Positions 1-8,573 of a DNA stretch of 64,000 nucleotides are shown in pieces. Every line of letters starts with the position of its first letter. The stretch's first letter is position 1. Made by a program: the position numbers and the translations under genes. The notes under the pieces were generated by a model. It made no database searches. It worked only from the letters and a program-made list of their open reading frames with translations, and was not told where the DNA came from. The DNA comes from Salinivibrio siamensis (GTDB lineage Bacteria; Pseudomonadota; Gammaproteobacteria; Enterobacterales; Vibrionaceae): assembly GCF_001996005.1 (NCBI RefSeq), contig NZ_MUFB01000002.1:86001-150000 (forward strand). The letters are read 5' to 3'.

Positions 1-2
1 AT

Positions 3-383
3 AACGCCAATAAAAAGCAAACCAATAACCACACCAATTACAGCTCCCCGGCGCTGGATAAGCTGATCATGGCGTACAAGACCGAATTCGACATGGCGAA
101 GAAATACCAGCTGTCGCACCAGATCCGCGCTAAGATCTCAGAAGCTAGTGTGATTGTGCCCGGGTACATGGTGCCCTATGTGCGTCAAGGTTTTTGGCGT
201 TATGTGCAAATCCCAGATAACGCGATGACCAAGCGCACCGAGAAGATGGTGACCAGCGGCCGCGTGATGGGCTTTGGCACCTTCTGGATTGATGAAGAGA
301 TGAAAGACGCCACCGAAGAGGCCATGGACGAGGACAAAGCCTTTGAGCCGGTGACCATCATTGATGACAGATACAAGCTGTAG
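3..383 (+). CDS. ABC transporter substrate-binding protein, family 5 (C-terminal fragment)
   Basis: Only the last ~126 residues are in the window; the reading frame is open from the left edge to a TAG at 381-383. The fragment has the look of the end of a family 5 solute-binding protein of the oligopeptide/YejA type, which captures peptides or similar solutes in the periplasm. Visible features are an aromatic-rich stretch (GFWRYVQIP) and a GTFWID segment close to the C-terminus. Two OppD/OppF-like ATPase genes follow at once (8 bp gap), which supports the assignment. The permease genes would have to lie upstream, outside the window. The substrate cannot be told from this fragment. Confidence 0.75.
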   Translation, partial: NANKKQTNNHTNYSSPALDKLIMAYKTEFDMAKKYQLSHQIRAKISEASVIVPGYMVPYVRQGFWRYVQIPDNAMTKRTEKMVTSGRVMGFGTFWIDEEMKDATEEAMDEDKAFEPVTIIDDRYKL

Positions 384-391
384 AGGCGGTT

Positions 392-1258
392 ATGACCCAG
401 GATGTCATTCTTTCGGTTAAGGATTTGACCGTTAATTTTACCACTGACGATGGCCCCCGTGAGGTACTTCACGGGGTAAGCTTTGAGGTGAAAGCCGGGC
501 GTACGCTCGGCTTAGTGGGCGAGTCGGGCAGCGGCAAAAGTGTTACAGCGATGTCGATCATGGGCTTACTGCCTAAGCCTTACGGGCGGGTGACGGGCGG
601 TAAAATCTTGTACCGCGGGACCGACTTGGTGACCTTGCCCGCCAAAGAGCGCTATGCGATGCGCGGCAATCGGATCTCGATTATCTTCCAAGACCCGATG
701 ACGGCGCTGAACCCTGTGCACACCATTGGCCGGCAAATCAATGAAGTCTTGACGCTACACCGTCCAGAGCTCGACAAAAAAGCCCGCGCGGCGTGTGCGC
801 TCGACATGCTGGCTAAGGTGAAAATCCCGATGCCAGAAAAGCGACTGAACGAGTATCCGCATAACCTATCCGGCGGGATGCGTCAGCGGGTAATGATCGC
901 GATGGCACTGGCCTGCAAGCCCGATATCTTAATTTGTGATGAGCCAACCACCGCCCTAGATGTAACGGTGCAGGCCTCGATTTTGGACTTGATCAACGAG
1001 CTACAAGAAGAAACCGGCATGGCGGTGATTTTTATCACTCACGATCTGGGGGTGGTCGCCGAGGTGTGTGACGATGTGGCGGTGATGTACGACGGCCAAA
1101 TTCGCGAACGGGCAGATATTTTCACACTCTTTGATCATCCAGCCCATCCGTATACCAAGCGGTTGTTGGGATTAATGCCGGGGCGTCACCATCAGCCCAA
1201 ACAGATGATTGATATTCGGCCGTTGGAAGAGTTTGATGCCGCGCCATCATCCACGTAG
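392..1258 (+). CDS. Peptide-type ABC transporter ATPase (OppD/DppD-like)
   Basis: A 288-residue cytoplasmic ATPase that powers import through an oligopeptide/dipeptide-type ABC transporter. It shows Walker A GESGSGKS (about residues 43-50), the Q-loop FQDPMTALNP, the ABC signature LSGGMRQR, Walker B ILICDEPTTALD and the H-loop THD. The C-terminal HPAHPYTKRLLGLMP segment is typical of the OppD/DppD class. It starts 8 bp after the binding-protein gene, with GAGG upstream of the ATG, and is followed after 15 bp by the partner ATPase. In the related YejF protein the two ATPase halves are fused; here they are separate genes. Confidence 0.9.
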   Translation: MTQDVILSVKDLTVNFTTDDGPREVLHGVSFEVKAGRTLGLVGESGSGKSVTAMSIMGLLPKPYGRVTGGKILYRGTDLVTLPAKERYAMRGNRISIIFQDPMTALNPVHTIGRQINEVLTLHRPELDKKARAACALDMLAKVKIPMPEKRLNEYPHNLSGGMRQRVMIAMALACKPDILICDEPTTALDVTVQASILDLINELQEETGMAVIFITHDLGVVAEVCDDVAVMYDGQIRERADIFTLFDHPAHPYTKRLLGLMPGRHHQPKQMIDIRPLEEFDAAPSST

Positions 1259-1273
1259 TTGCAGGAGAACGCG

Positions 1274-2161
1274 ATGAGCAAGGAAGTCCTCAGAGTAGAA
1301 AACCTGAAGCAGTATTTTGTCTCGGGCAAGGGCCTGCTTCGTCAAGGCTATACCATTAAAGCCGTCGATGGCGTATCGCTCTCGGTATCCCAAGGCGAAA
1401 CGCTCGGGTTGGTGGGTGAGTCGGGGTGTGGCAAAAGCACCCTTGGCCGTACCATGCTTAAGCTGTTTGAGCCGACCGAAGGGAACATTTTCTTTGAAGG
1501 CAAAGACATCACGCATTTATCGCCACGTCAGATGCGGCCACTGCGTAAAGACATGCAGATTGTCTTTCAAGACCCGCTCGAGTCGCTCAACCAGCGCCAT
1601 ACCATCGGCGGGATCTTAGAAGAGCCCTTTATTATTCACAATATTGGCACCGTGAAAGAGCGTCGCCAGTGGGTACTTGAGCTATTAGATAAAGTCGGCT
1701 TGCCCCACGATGCGGTTAACCGTTATCCGCATGAATTCTCGGGCGGTCAGCGCCAGCGGATTGGTATTGCACGGGCAATTGCCCTTAAACCGAAGCTGCT
1801 TATTTGTGACGAATCCGTCTCTGCCTTGGATGTGTCGGTGCAGGCACAGATTCTTAACTTGCTGTTGAAGCTCCAGCAAGAGATGAACTTGGCGATGATT
1901 TTTATCTCCCACGACTTATCGGTGGTTCGTCATATCTCCGATAAGGTGGCGGTGATGTACTTTGGTCATGTGGTGGAAGAGGGTCCGACCGAAACCGTCT
2001 ACCATCAGCCGCAGCACGAGTACACGCAAACGCTACTCTCCGCGATCCCGATCACCCATCCCAAATACCGCAAACACAAACGCCGTGCTGAGCAGCCGGC
2101 CGCTGACGCGGACATTCAGCACGAGTCGGTGGGCGAAAAAAAGCCTGAAACCACCCGCTAG
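1274..2161 (+). CDS. Peptide-type ABC transporter ATPase (OppF/DppF-like)
   Basis: A 295-residue partner ATPase of the preceding OppD-like subunit. Walker A is GESGCGKS, the Q-loop [11 protein letters not shown], the signature FSGGQRQR, Walker [13 protein letters not shown] and the H-loop SHD. The Walker B carries ES instead of the usual EP, a common variant in OppF-type proteins. The ATG at 1274 was chosen because AGGAG stands 6 bp upstream; an in-frame TTG at 1259 would place that site inside the gene. The last ~35 residues are a low-complexity, charged tail after the conserved [12 protein letters not shown] end. Confidence 0.9.
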   Translation: MSKEVLRVENLKQYFVSGKGLLRQGYTIKAVDGVSLSVSQGETLGLVGESGCGKSTLGRTMLKLFEPTEGNIFFEGKDITHLSPRQMRPLRKDMQIVFQDPLESLNQRHTIGGILEEPFIIHNIGTVKERRQWVLELLDKVGLPHDAVNRYPHEFSGGQRQRIGIARAIALKPKLLICDESVSALDVSVQAQILNLLLKLQQEMNLAMIFISHDLSVVRHISDKVAVMYFGHVVEEGPTETVYHQPQHEYTQTLLSAIPITHPKYRKHKRRAEQPAADADIQHESVGEKKPETTR

Positions 2162-2332
2162 CACCGTTTCCCACTCTGTTTCAGGGTGGCATCGGCTCAT
2201 GCTTACGCTTTTTACCGAGGACGCTAGCACGACAACCGCCAATGTGGTGTGCCTCACACTTCTTCCTCTTTGCTTTATCCTTGTGACAAATTAATCAATA
2301 ACTGTGAGTGCGATCTCTGTTCATGTATCAGT

Positions 2333-2344
2333 GTTACCGGTAAC
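2333..2344. promoter_or_regulatory. Probable GntR operator upstream of the TRAP transporter operon
   Basis: The perfect palindrome GTTACCGGTAAC lies 105 bp before the dctP-like start. It closely resembles the operator recognised by gluconate repressors of the GntR/IdnR type in enterobacteria. A second palindrome of the same GTTAC-N2-GTAAC form precedes the gntR gene at 7492. The function is inferred from this match and from the GntR homologue at the end of the locus. Confidence 0.7.
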
Positions 2345-2448
2345 TTTACGACGTAGAACGTTGGTAACATAACTATTACATCCAGTGTTTCGACCAATCG
2401 CATTCCAGGACTTTGGAATAAGTGGAAATAAAACAAGGACATCCTACT

Positions 2449-3465
2449 ATGAAAGCAATAACGAAAACCCTGCTCGCTGCCTCTATCTCTGGCTTGTTCT
2501 CTGTGTCAGCGATGGCGGCGGATTTTAATCTGAAAATCCAATCCTCTGATCCCTCAGGTGATCTCAACTTTAAGGTTCAGCAGCGCTGGGCGGATCGTGT
2601 TGAGACCATGTCTGATGGCCAAATCAATATCGATTTATTGCCTGTCGGCTCTGTGGTGAAACACACCGAGACCCTTGGGGCGATAAAAATGGGGATCCTG
2701 GACGGCCATGTCACCGCCACGGGCTACTTTTCGGGCAAAGATCCGGCCTTTGGCTTGATTGGTAATATGGTCGGTGCCTGGTCCGATACCACCCAGCTGC
2801 TGCAATACATGAATTACGGTGGCGGGAATGAGCTGATGACTGAGCTTTACGCTCCGTACGGCGTGCAGTTTGTAGGCGCATCGACCACAGGCGTTGAGTC
2901 GTTTATTTCCAAAAAACCGATTGATGGCGTGGCTGATCTGAAAGGGCTCAAATTGCGTGCCCCGGAAGGCTTGGTGCAGCAAGTGTTTGCCGCTGCTGGC
3001 GCCACACCGGTTAACTTGCCGGGCTCGGAAGTCTTTACCGGTCTGAGTAAAGGGGTGATTGATGCGGCCGATTACACCGTGTTTTCCACCAACCAAAAAG
3101 CGGGCATGAATGATATTGCACCGCACCCAGTGCAACCAGGCTTCCACTCGCTGCCACTGATTGATATCTCTATTGCGCAGAAAAAATGGGACAAGATGCC
3201 GGAAGACTTGCAGACCATTTTGAAAACCTCTGTTCGTGACTTTTCTTACGACATGACCACCCAACTGAAAATGGCAGATATGGCAGCTGTGAAAGAGGCC
3301 AAAGCCAACCCAGAGATCACGATCCACGATTGGTCTGACGAAGAGCGCAAGAAGTTTCGTGAAATTGCCAAAACCCAATGGAAAGTGTTTGCCGAGCGCT
3401 CACCGAATGCACAAAAAGTGTATGACTCAGTGACCGAGTTCTTAGAAACCAATGGCTTGTTGTAA
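2449..3465 (+). CDS. dctP: TRAP transporter substrate-binding protein (DctP family)
   Basis: A 338-residue periplasmic binding protein of a tripartite ATP-independent periplasmic transporter. The N-terminus is a clear Sec signal peptide (KAITKTLLAASISGLF, with a predicted cut after AMA). Characteristic DctP segments follow, such as DLKGLKLRAPEGL and GSEVFTGLSKGVIDAAD. It is the first gene of an operon with DctQ and DctM subunits, gluconokinase and 6-phosphogluconate dehydrogenase. Together with the GntR-type operator upstream this makes gluconate or a related sugar acid the likely substrate (inference). The ATG at 2449 has AAGGA upstream. Confidence 0.9.
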   Translation: MKAITKTLLAASISGLFSVSAMAADFNLKIQSSDPSGDLNFKVQQRWADRVETMSDGQINIDLLPVGSVVKHTETLGAIKMGILDGHVTATGYFSGKDPAFGLIGNMVGAWSDTTQLLQYMNYGGGNELMTELYAPYGVQFVGASTTGVESFISKKPIDGVADLKGLKLRAPEGLVQQVFAAAGATPVNLPGSEVFTGLSKGVIDAADYTVFSTNQKAGMNDIAPHPVQPGFHSLPLIDISIAQKKWDKMPEDLQTILKTSVRDFSYDMTTQLKMADMAAVKEAKANPEITIHDWSDEERKKFREIAKTQWKVFAERSPNAQKVYDSVTEFLETNGLL

Positions 3466-3491
3466 GCATTCATCCTTGTCTTGTCAGTGAT

Positions 3492-3510
3492 AGGAGGGCA
3501 TCGCCCTCCT
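3492..3510 (+). promoter_or_regulatory. Intercistronic hairpin between dctP and dctQ
   Basis: AGGAGGGC and GCCCTCCT form a perfect 8-bp stem with the 3-base loop ATC. No U-run follows, so it is not a standard terminator. Such a hairpin after the binding-protein gene would stabilise the upstream mRNA and allow more DctP than membrane subunits (inference from general practice in TRAP and ABC operons). Confidence 0.6.
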
Positions 3511-3527
3511 GATTGTGGACCTATTTT

Positions 3528-4085
3528 ATGACTGAACAAACACCTCATACCCCGCCCGAGCCCGACGAGCACCCAAGAAACGTACTCGATAGAGCGATCA
3601 TTAAGGTGAGCCACCTATTAAGTTGGTTGTTTATCGCCACCGTCTTTATCTCTTTTTATGAAGTGGTGATGCGCTACCTGTTTGATTCGCCCACCACCTG
3701 GGTGCATGAAACGGCCTCATTTATCGGCGGCTCTTTGTTCATTCTCGGTGGGATTTATGCCTTCGCGGCCAATCGCCATGTGCGTGTCGTCCTGGTTTAC
3801 GACGCGGTGTCGTCACAAACGCGAAAATACCTCAACCTGGTTCATCACCTCGTGGGGCTCGCGTTTGCCAGTATGCTGGCTTATTCATCCTACTCGCTTG
3901 CCAAGGAAGCCTGGTTTGCACCTTGGGGCGAATTACGGCTTGAGACCTCGGGATCTGTGCTTAATGCGCCCTATCCGGCGCTGCTTAAAGGGCTGATTTT
4001 TATCGCGCTGTGTATTCTCGTGATCCAGTTTGTATTGCATCTCATCCAAGAACTGATGGGACTGAGGAACAAAGACGATGTTTGA
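3528..4085 (+). CDS. dctQ: TRAP transporter small permease subunit (DctQ family)
   Basis: A 185-residue inner-membrane protein with four hydrophobic segments (about residues 28-48, 65-83, 103-121 and 150-170). The pattern and length fit the DctQ subunit that joins the binding protein to the DctM transport channel. Typical residues are the EVVMRYLF and TWVHETASF stretches after the first helix. The ATG at 3528 was chosen because the upstream in-frame codons have no ribosome binding site. The gene overlaps dctM by 8 bp, which suggests translational coupling. Confidence 0.85.
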   Translation: MTEQTPHTPPEPDEHPRNVLDRAIIKVSHLLSWLFIATVFISFYEVVMRYLFDSPTTWVHETASFIGGSLFILGGIYAFAANRHVRVVLVYDAVSSQTRKYLNLVHHLVGLAFASMLAYSSYSLAKEAWFAPWGELRLETSGSVLNAPYPALLKGLIFIALCILVIQFVLHLIQELMGLRNKDDV

Positions 4086-5394
4086 TTTATCTTCGATTGG
4101 ACTGGCATGGGGAAGCCTGCTCATGCTGGTGATGCTGATTGGACTGCTGCTCACTGGGATGCAATTGGCGTTTGTGTCTGGGTTTGTGGCGATCTTTTTT
4201 ACCCTCTTTTGGTTTGGCCCCGAGGCGATGCCATTAATTGCCAGCCGTACCTACAGTTTTGCCTCTGGTTACGTCTTTTTAGCCGTGCCGATGTTCGTGT
4301 TGATGGCAGCACTGCTTGACCGTTCAGGCATTGCCAAAGATCTTTTCGATGCCATGAAGTCCCTAGGGCGCAAGGTGAGAGGCGGGGTCGCGGTACAAAC
4401 CATTTTAGTCGCGGTGTTGCTGGCTTCTATGTCTGGCGTGATTGGCGGTGAAACCGTGTTATTGGGGATCTTGGCGTTACCGCAAATGCTCCGCCTTGGT
4501 TATGATCGCAAACTGGCGATCGGGACCACCTGTGCCGGGGGCGCGCTCGGGACCATGCTGCCGCCCAGTATCGTACTGATTATTTACGGCATGACCGCCA
4601 GTGTATCGATTGGCGATTTGTTCAAGGCATCCTTTCTCCCCGCCTTTATTGTTGCCGCCTGTTACATCGCTTATGTGTTGGTTCGCTGTAAGTTAAACCC
4701 ATCTCTGGCACCGATCCCAAGCGACAGCGGCGAAGAAGAGGAGCCGCAAGTGAGCTATTTTAAGGCGCTATTTTTCCCGCTTTTCTCGGTAGCGGTGGTA
4801 CTTGGCAGTATTTACACCGGGGTGGCGTCGGTCACTGAAGCCTCGGCGCTTGGCGTGGTGGGGATCATGCTGTCTGCGATTGTCCGTGGTGAGATGAACC
4901 TTTCGATGCTCAAAGAGAGCGCGATTGCCACCATGCGCACTTGCGGGATGATCATGTGGATTGGCATTGGTGCCAGCGCCCTGGTGGGAATCTATAACCT
5001 GATGGGCGGGATTGATTTTGTTGAACAAGTGATCCTGAGCCTAAGTGGCGGCAGTGCGATAGGTACCTTGCTTATCATGATGGTGATCTTACTCGTCTTA
5101 GGGATGTTTCTAGACTGGGTCGGGGTGGCGCTGTTAACCATGCCGATCTTTGTGCCCATCATCACCGGGCTTGGTTTTGACCCCATTTGGTTCGGGGTGG
5201 TGTTCTGCCTCAACATGCAGGTGTCGTTCCTTTCGCCACCATTTGGACCCGCTGCCTTTTACCTTAAATCGGTCGCCCCGAAAGACATTAGTCTTGGTGA
5301 GATTTTTACCTCACTCCTGCCTTTTATCGCTCTGCAAGTGTTCGTGCTGTCATTGGTGATTATCTTCCCTGAGTTGGCAATGTGGTGGCAATGA
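4078..5394 (+). CDS. dctM: TRAP transporter large permease subunit (DctM family)
   Basis: A 438-residue, very hydrophobic protein with about a dozen membrane segments, of normal DctM length (425-440). It forms the ion-coupled transport pathway of the TRAP system. Family landmarks include the GGVAVQTILVAVLLASMSG and GTTCAGGALGTMLPPS stretches and the C-terminal MQVSFLSPPFGPAAFYLK segment. Its start lies inside the dctQ coding end. The following gene, gluconokinase, begins 79 bp later, in the same direction and probably in the same transcript. Confidence 0.92.
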   Translation: MFDLSSIGLAWGSLLMLVMLIGLLLTGMQLAFVSGFVAIFFTLFWFGPEAMPLIASRTYSFASGYVFLAVPMFVLMAALLDRSGIAKDLFDAMKSLGRKVRGGVAVQTILVAVLLASMSGVIGGETVLLGILALPQMLRLGYDRKLAIGTTCAGGALGTMLPPSIVLIIYGMTASVSIGDLFKASFLPAFIVAACYIAYVLVRCKLNPSLAPIPSDSGEEEEPQVSYFKALFFPLFSVAVVLGSIYTGVASVTEASALGVVGIMLSAIVRGEMNLSMLKESAIATMRTCGMIMWIGIGASALVGIYNLMGGIDFVEQVILSLSGGSAIGTLLIMMVILLVLGMFLDWVGVALLTMPIFVPIITGLGFDPIWFGVVFCLNMQVSFLSPPFGPAAFYLKSVAPKDISLGEIFTSLLPFIALQVFVLSLVIIFPELAMWWQ

Positions 5395-5473
5395 TCATGG
5401 TATTAAAACAGCAATATCGAGTTCTCAAGGTGTTATCGCTGGCGTGTGGCCTGGCTAAGGGTTGTGGTGTGTA

Positions 5474-5974
5474 ATGAAAGTAAAAAAACTATTAATCATG
5501 GGGGTTTCAGGGTGCGGCAAAAGCCTGATTGGCAGTGAAATTGCCCGTGCACTCGACCTGCCTTTTTATGACGGTGACGATTATCATCCCGCTGACAATG
5601 TAGAAAAAATGCGGCAAGGGATCCCACTGACTGATGCTGACCGTAGTGGCTGGTTGCGCACCTTGAACCGTCTGTACACCGACAACGAAGCGGCGGTGAT
5701 TGCCTGCTCAGCATTAAAACCGGAGTACCGTGACGTTCTGCGACAAAACAACCCAGAGTTAGTGATTGTCTACCTGCAAGGGGATTACGCCACGATTTGG
5801 TCACGGCTACAAAAACGGGCTAACCACTATTTTCATGGTGAAGCCATGCTGCGTAGCCAATTTGACGCCTTGGTTGAGCCCAGCGCCGAAGAGGCCTTGT
5901 TTGTCGATATCTCTTACCCCGTCGACACCGTGGTCGCGCACGCGTTGCAACAAATAAAGGAGGTGGAGTCATGA
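5474..5974 (+). CDS. gntK: Gluconokinase (GntK)
   Basis: A 166-residue cytosolic kinase that phosphorylates D-gluconate to 6-phosphogluconate with ATP. Walker A is GVSGCGKS near the N-terminus, followed by the family's FYDGDDYHP segment and, later, MLRSQFDALVEP. The usual gluconokinase RKGHF motif reads RANHYF here. The ATG at 5474 is preferred over an in-frame TTG at 5462 because a weak AAGGG lies further upstream. The stop overlaps the start of the next gene (ATGA), so translation of kinase and dehydrogenase is coupled. Confidence 0.9.
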   Translation: MKVKKLLIMGVSGCGKSLIGSEIARALDLPFYDGDDYHPADNVEKMRQGIPLTDADRSGWLRTLNRLYTDNEAAVIACSALKPEYRDVLRQNNPELVIVYLQGDYATIWSRLQKRANHYFHGEAMLRSQFDALVEPSAEEALFVDISYPVDTVVAHALQQIKEVES

Positions 5975-7461
5975 TGCCATCACAGATAAGTCTGGTTGGA
6001 TTAGGTGTGATGGGGAAAAGCCTGGCTTTAAACCTTGTCGATCATGGCTTTAACGTCGCAGGCTTTGATATTGATCCGCATCACCGGCAAGCGGCGCGCG
6101 AGGCCGCGCTGCCCCTCAATCAGGTCTCGGGAAAAGGCCAGCTAACGGTGGTCGATTCGCTATCTCAGCTGCTGGCCAGTTTGCAAACGCCGCGTGTTAT
6201 CGCCTTGTCGGTGCCCGCCGGCGAAGTTGTTGATCGGGTGATCGATGAGTTGTTGGCGGCGGGCCTGGCACCTGACGATATTGTTATCGATACCGGCAAC
6301 AGCCTGTGGACAGATAGTGAGCGGCGCGCCCGCGACTACCAAGGGCAGTTGCGCTTTTTTAACACCGCCATCTCCGGTGGGGAAGTGGGCGCGCGTACCG
6401 GCCCCTCGCTGATGGCCAGTGGCGATGCGTCAGCGTGGGCGCAGGTTAAACCCATGTGGTTGGCGATTGCGGCAAAAGTGGATCACGCCGGTCAGCCTGT
6501 GGGCCAGTTTGAGCAGGGGGAGCCGTGTGCCGCTTATTTAGGCGGGGCGGGTGTGGGTCATTATGTCAAGATGGTACATAACGGCATTGAATATGCGGAC
6601 ATGCAGTTAATTGCGGAAGCGTATCATTTTATGTCGCAAGCACTAGGACTGTCGGCGGTAGAAATTGGCCAATGTTTTGCTCGTTGGAACCAAGGGCCGC
6701 TCAATAGCTACTTGATGGCAATCAGCGCCGAGATCTTACAAACCCCAGACCCTATCACAGGTAAGCCGTTCGTCGAGGTGGTGCTGGATAAAGCCGGCCA
6801 AAAGGGAACAGGCATGTGGACGGCAGTGAATGCGCTGCAAACTGGTGTCGCGGCCCCGACCATTGCCCAGGCGGTGTTTGCACGCGCCCAAAGTGGCTTA
6901 AAAGCGGTGCGAGTGGCGGCAGCGAAAACCCGTACCAACTCAGCGTCTGTTGCGTATGATGATATTGATACGCAGCTTGAAAACCTACACGACGCCCTGT
7001 ATTGCGCCAAATTATCGGTGTATGCCCAAGGATTTGATCTGATCAACACCACCGCGCAGCAACAAGGCTGGACACTAGACTTTGCGCAAATTGCCAAGAT
7101 CTGGCGCGCAGGGTGCATTATCCGCGCACAATGTTTAAGCGAGATTGCCAGCGCGTATCAACAGACGCCAGATGTCGCTAACCTGCTTCTCGTCGCGCCC
7201 TTTGCCGAGGCGGTGAGCCGCCAAGCTCCCGGCTGGCGTGCGACCGTTGCCAGTGCCGCGCAAGCGGCGGTGCCTATTCCCGCGATGGCGGCGTCATTGA
7301 GCTATTTTGATGCTCTTCATAGCGAGGTGTTACCCGCTAACTTGCTTCAGGCTCAGCGCGACTATTTTGGCGCCCATGGTTATGCACGTGTCGATGATGA
7401 TGGGTCACGCCAGTACCATTTGACTTGGAGTGAGCAGCCAAAGCGACAACAAACACGATAA
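5971..7461 (+). CDS. gnd: 6-phosphogluconate dehydrogenase, decarboxylating
   Basis: A 496-residue enzyme that oxidises and decarboxylates 6-phosphogluconate to ribulose 5-phosphate. It shows the N-terminal dinucleotide fold (GLGVMGKSLALN), the AISGGEVGA loop, the catalytic GHYVKMVHNGIEY motif and the KAGQKGTGMWT substrate region. It is about 25 residues longer than Gnd of E. coli. After the second strand of the nucleotide fold it has GFDIDP where NADP-specific forms have N-R-S/T; an acidic residue here usually favours NAD (inference). AAGGAGG lies upstream of the start, and the gene overlaps gntK by four bases. Confidence 0.93.
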   Translation: MMPSQISLVGLGVMGKSLALNLVDHGFNVAGFDIDPHHRQAAREAALPLNQVSGKGQLTVVDSLSQLLASLQTPRVIALSVPAGEVVDRVIDELLAAGLAPDDIVIDTGNSLWTDSERRARDYQGQLRFFNTAISGGEVGARTGPSLMASGDASAWAQVKPMWLAIAAKVDHAGQPVGQFEQGEPCAAYLGGAGVGHYVKMVHNGIEYADMQLIAEAYHFMSQALGLSAVEIGQCFARWNQGPLNSYLMAISAEILQTPDPITGKPFVEVVLDKAGQKGTGMWTAVNALQTGVAAPTIAQAVFARAQSGLKAVRVAAAKTRTNSASVAYDDIDTQLENLHDALYCAKLSVYAQGFDLINTTAQQQGWTLDFAQIAKIWRAGCIIRAQCLSEIASAYQQTPDVANLLLVAPFAEAVSRQAPGWRATVASAAQAAVPIPAMAASLSYFDALHSEVLPANLLQAQRDYFGAHGYARVDDDGSRQYHLTWSEQPKRQQTR

Positions 7462-7466
7462 GCCAA

Positions 7467-7493
7467 CGCGCGCTGTGATGGGCGCGCCTTTTT
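7467..7493 (+). terminator. Terminator after the gluconate operon
   Basis: GCGCGC (7468-7473) pairs with GCGCGC (7482-7487) around an 8-base loop and is followed by a run of T. It lies six bases after the gnd stop codon and runs directly into the gntR operator. Confidence 0.7.
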
Positions 7494-7507
7494 GTTACAC
7501 GTAACAA
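7492..7507. promoter_or_regulatory. Probable GntR autoregulatory operator
   Basis: TTGTTACACGTAACAA is a perfect 16-bp palindrome 64 bp before the gntR start. It shares the GTTAC-N2-GTAAC form with the site at 2333 upstream of the transporter operon. The arrangement suggests that the repressor controls its own gene as well as the operon (inference). Confidence 0.65.
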
Positions 7508-7570
7508 CAAAAAGGACCAAAGAGTGGGTATGATGGAGCCAAAACAAGACTGCATCAATGAAAGACCCAG

Positions 7571-8572
7571 ATGGCGAATAAGAAAAAGCGACCGACATTA
7601 CAAGACATTGCCGATCGAGTCGGCGTCACCAAAATGACAGTAAGCCGCTGTTTACGCGACCCGGCGATGGTCTCGAACGCCGCCCGTGAAAAAATCCAAT
7701 TGGCGGTAGAGGAGCTGGGTTACATTCCCAACCGCGCCCCCGATATTCTCTCCAATGCAAAATCCCATGCAATTGGCGTACTGGTGCCTTCCCTGACCAA
7801 CCAAGTTTTTGCCGAAGTGATCCGCGGGATTGAATCCGTCACTTCACCAGAGGGCTATCAAACCATGATTGCCCACTACAGCTACAGCGCCGCGCTTGAG
7901 GAGCAGAGCATTGAGTCTTTGCTCTCGTATAACGTCGATGCGATCATTTTGTCCGAAAATGTCCATACCGATAGAGCGCGTAAAATGCTGCAAACCGCCT
8001 CGATTCCGGTGATTGAAATCATGGACAGCGTGTCGCCACGCCTCGAGCAAGCGGTTGGTTTTGACAACACCAAAGCCTCGCGCGATATGACCAACGCCCT
8101 GATTGAAAAAGGGCGCCGATGTATTGCGTATTTTGCTGCCCGTATGGATGAGCGCACGCGGTTAAAGCTTGAGGGCTATCATCAAGCGATTGCTCAAACC
8201 CAGCAAACGCCGATCAGCCTGCAAACTGAAGACGCCTCGTCATTTACCTTAGGAGCCAAGTTACTCGGCCAGATCCTTGAATTACATCCCGAGGTGGATG
8301 GCATTGTTTGCACCAACGATGACTTGGCGATTGGCGCTTTATATGAGTGCCAACGACGCGGGATCAAGGTGCCGGAACACATGGCGATTGCCGGTTTTCA
8401 CGGCCACGACATCAGCCAAGCCATGCTCCCCAAACTGGCGACAGTGATCACCCCTCGAGAAGAAATCGGCCGCGTCGCCGCCACTGAGCTTATCGCCCGA
8501 CTCCGCGGCGCCGACACCTGGCCGAGCCACATCGATCTTGGCTACCGCATCGAACACGGGGAAAGTATTTGA
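7571..8572 (+). CDS. gntR: Gluconate utilisation repressor GntR (LacI family)
   Basis: A 333-residue LacI-family repressor. The N-terminal helix-turn-helix (LQDIADRVGVTKMTVSR) is followed by the hinge segment IPNRAPDILSNAKS, which is nearly the same as in GntR of E. coli, as are VPSLTNQVFAEVIRGIESV and the C-terminal CTNDDLAIGA and MAIAGFHGHD. In that family gluconate or its derivatives release the protein from DNA. It sits directly downstream of the gluconate operon with its own operator. The organism thus appears to use a TRAP transporter in place of the GntT-type permease. The next sequence is the AT-rich methyltransferase insert. Confidence 0.93.
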   Translation: MANKKKRPTLQDIADRVGVTKMTVSRCLRDPAMVSNAAREKIQLAVEELGYIPNRAPDILSNAKSHAIGVLVPSLTNQVFAEVIRGIESVTSPEGYQTMIAHYSYSAALEEQSIESLLSYNVDAIILSENVHTDRARKMLQTASIPVIEIMDSVSPRLEQAVGFDNTKASRDMTNALIEKGRRCIAYFAARMDERTRLKLEGYHQAIAQTQQTPISLQTEDASSFTLGAKLLGQILELHPEVDGIVCTNDDLAIGALYECQRRGIKVPEHMAIAGFHGHDISQAMLPKLATVITPREEIGRVAATELIARLRGADTWPSHIDLGYRIEHGESI

Positions 8573-8573
8573 G

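Noticed and set aside
2635-3378. Long minus-strand open frame opposite dctP
   Set aside because: It is antisense to a clear TRAP binding-protein gene and has no motif or ribosome binding site.
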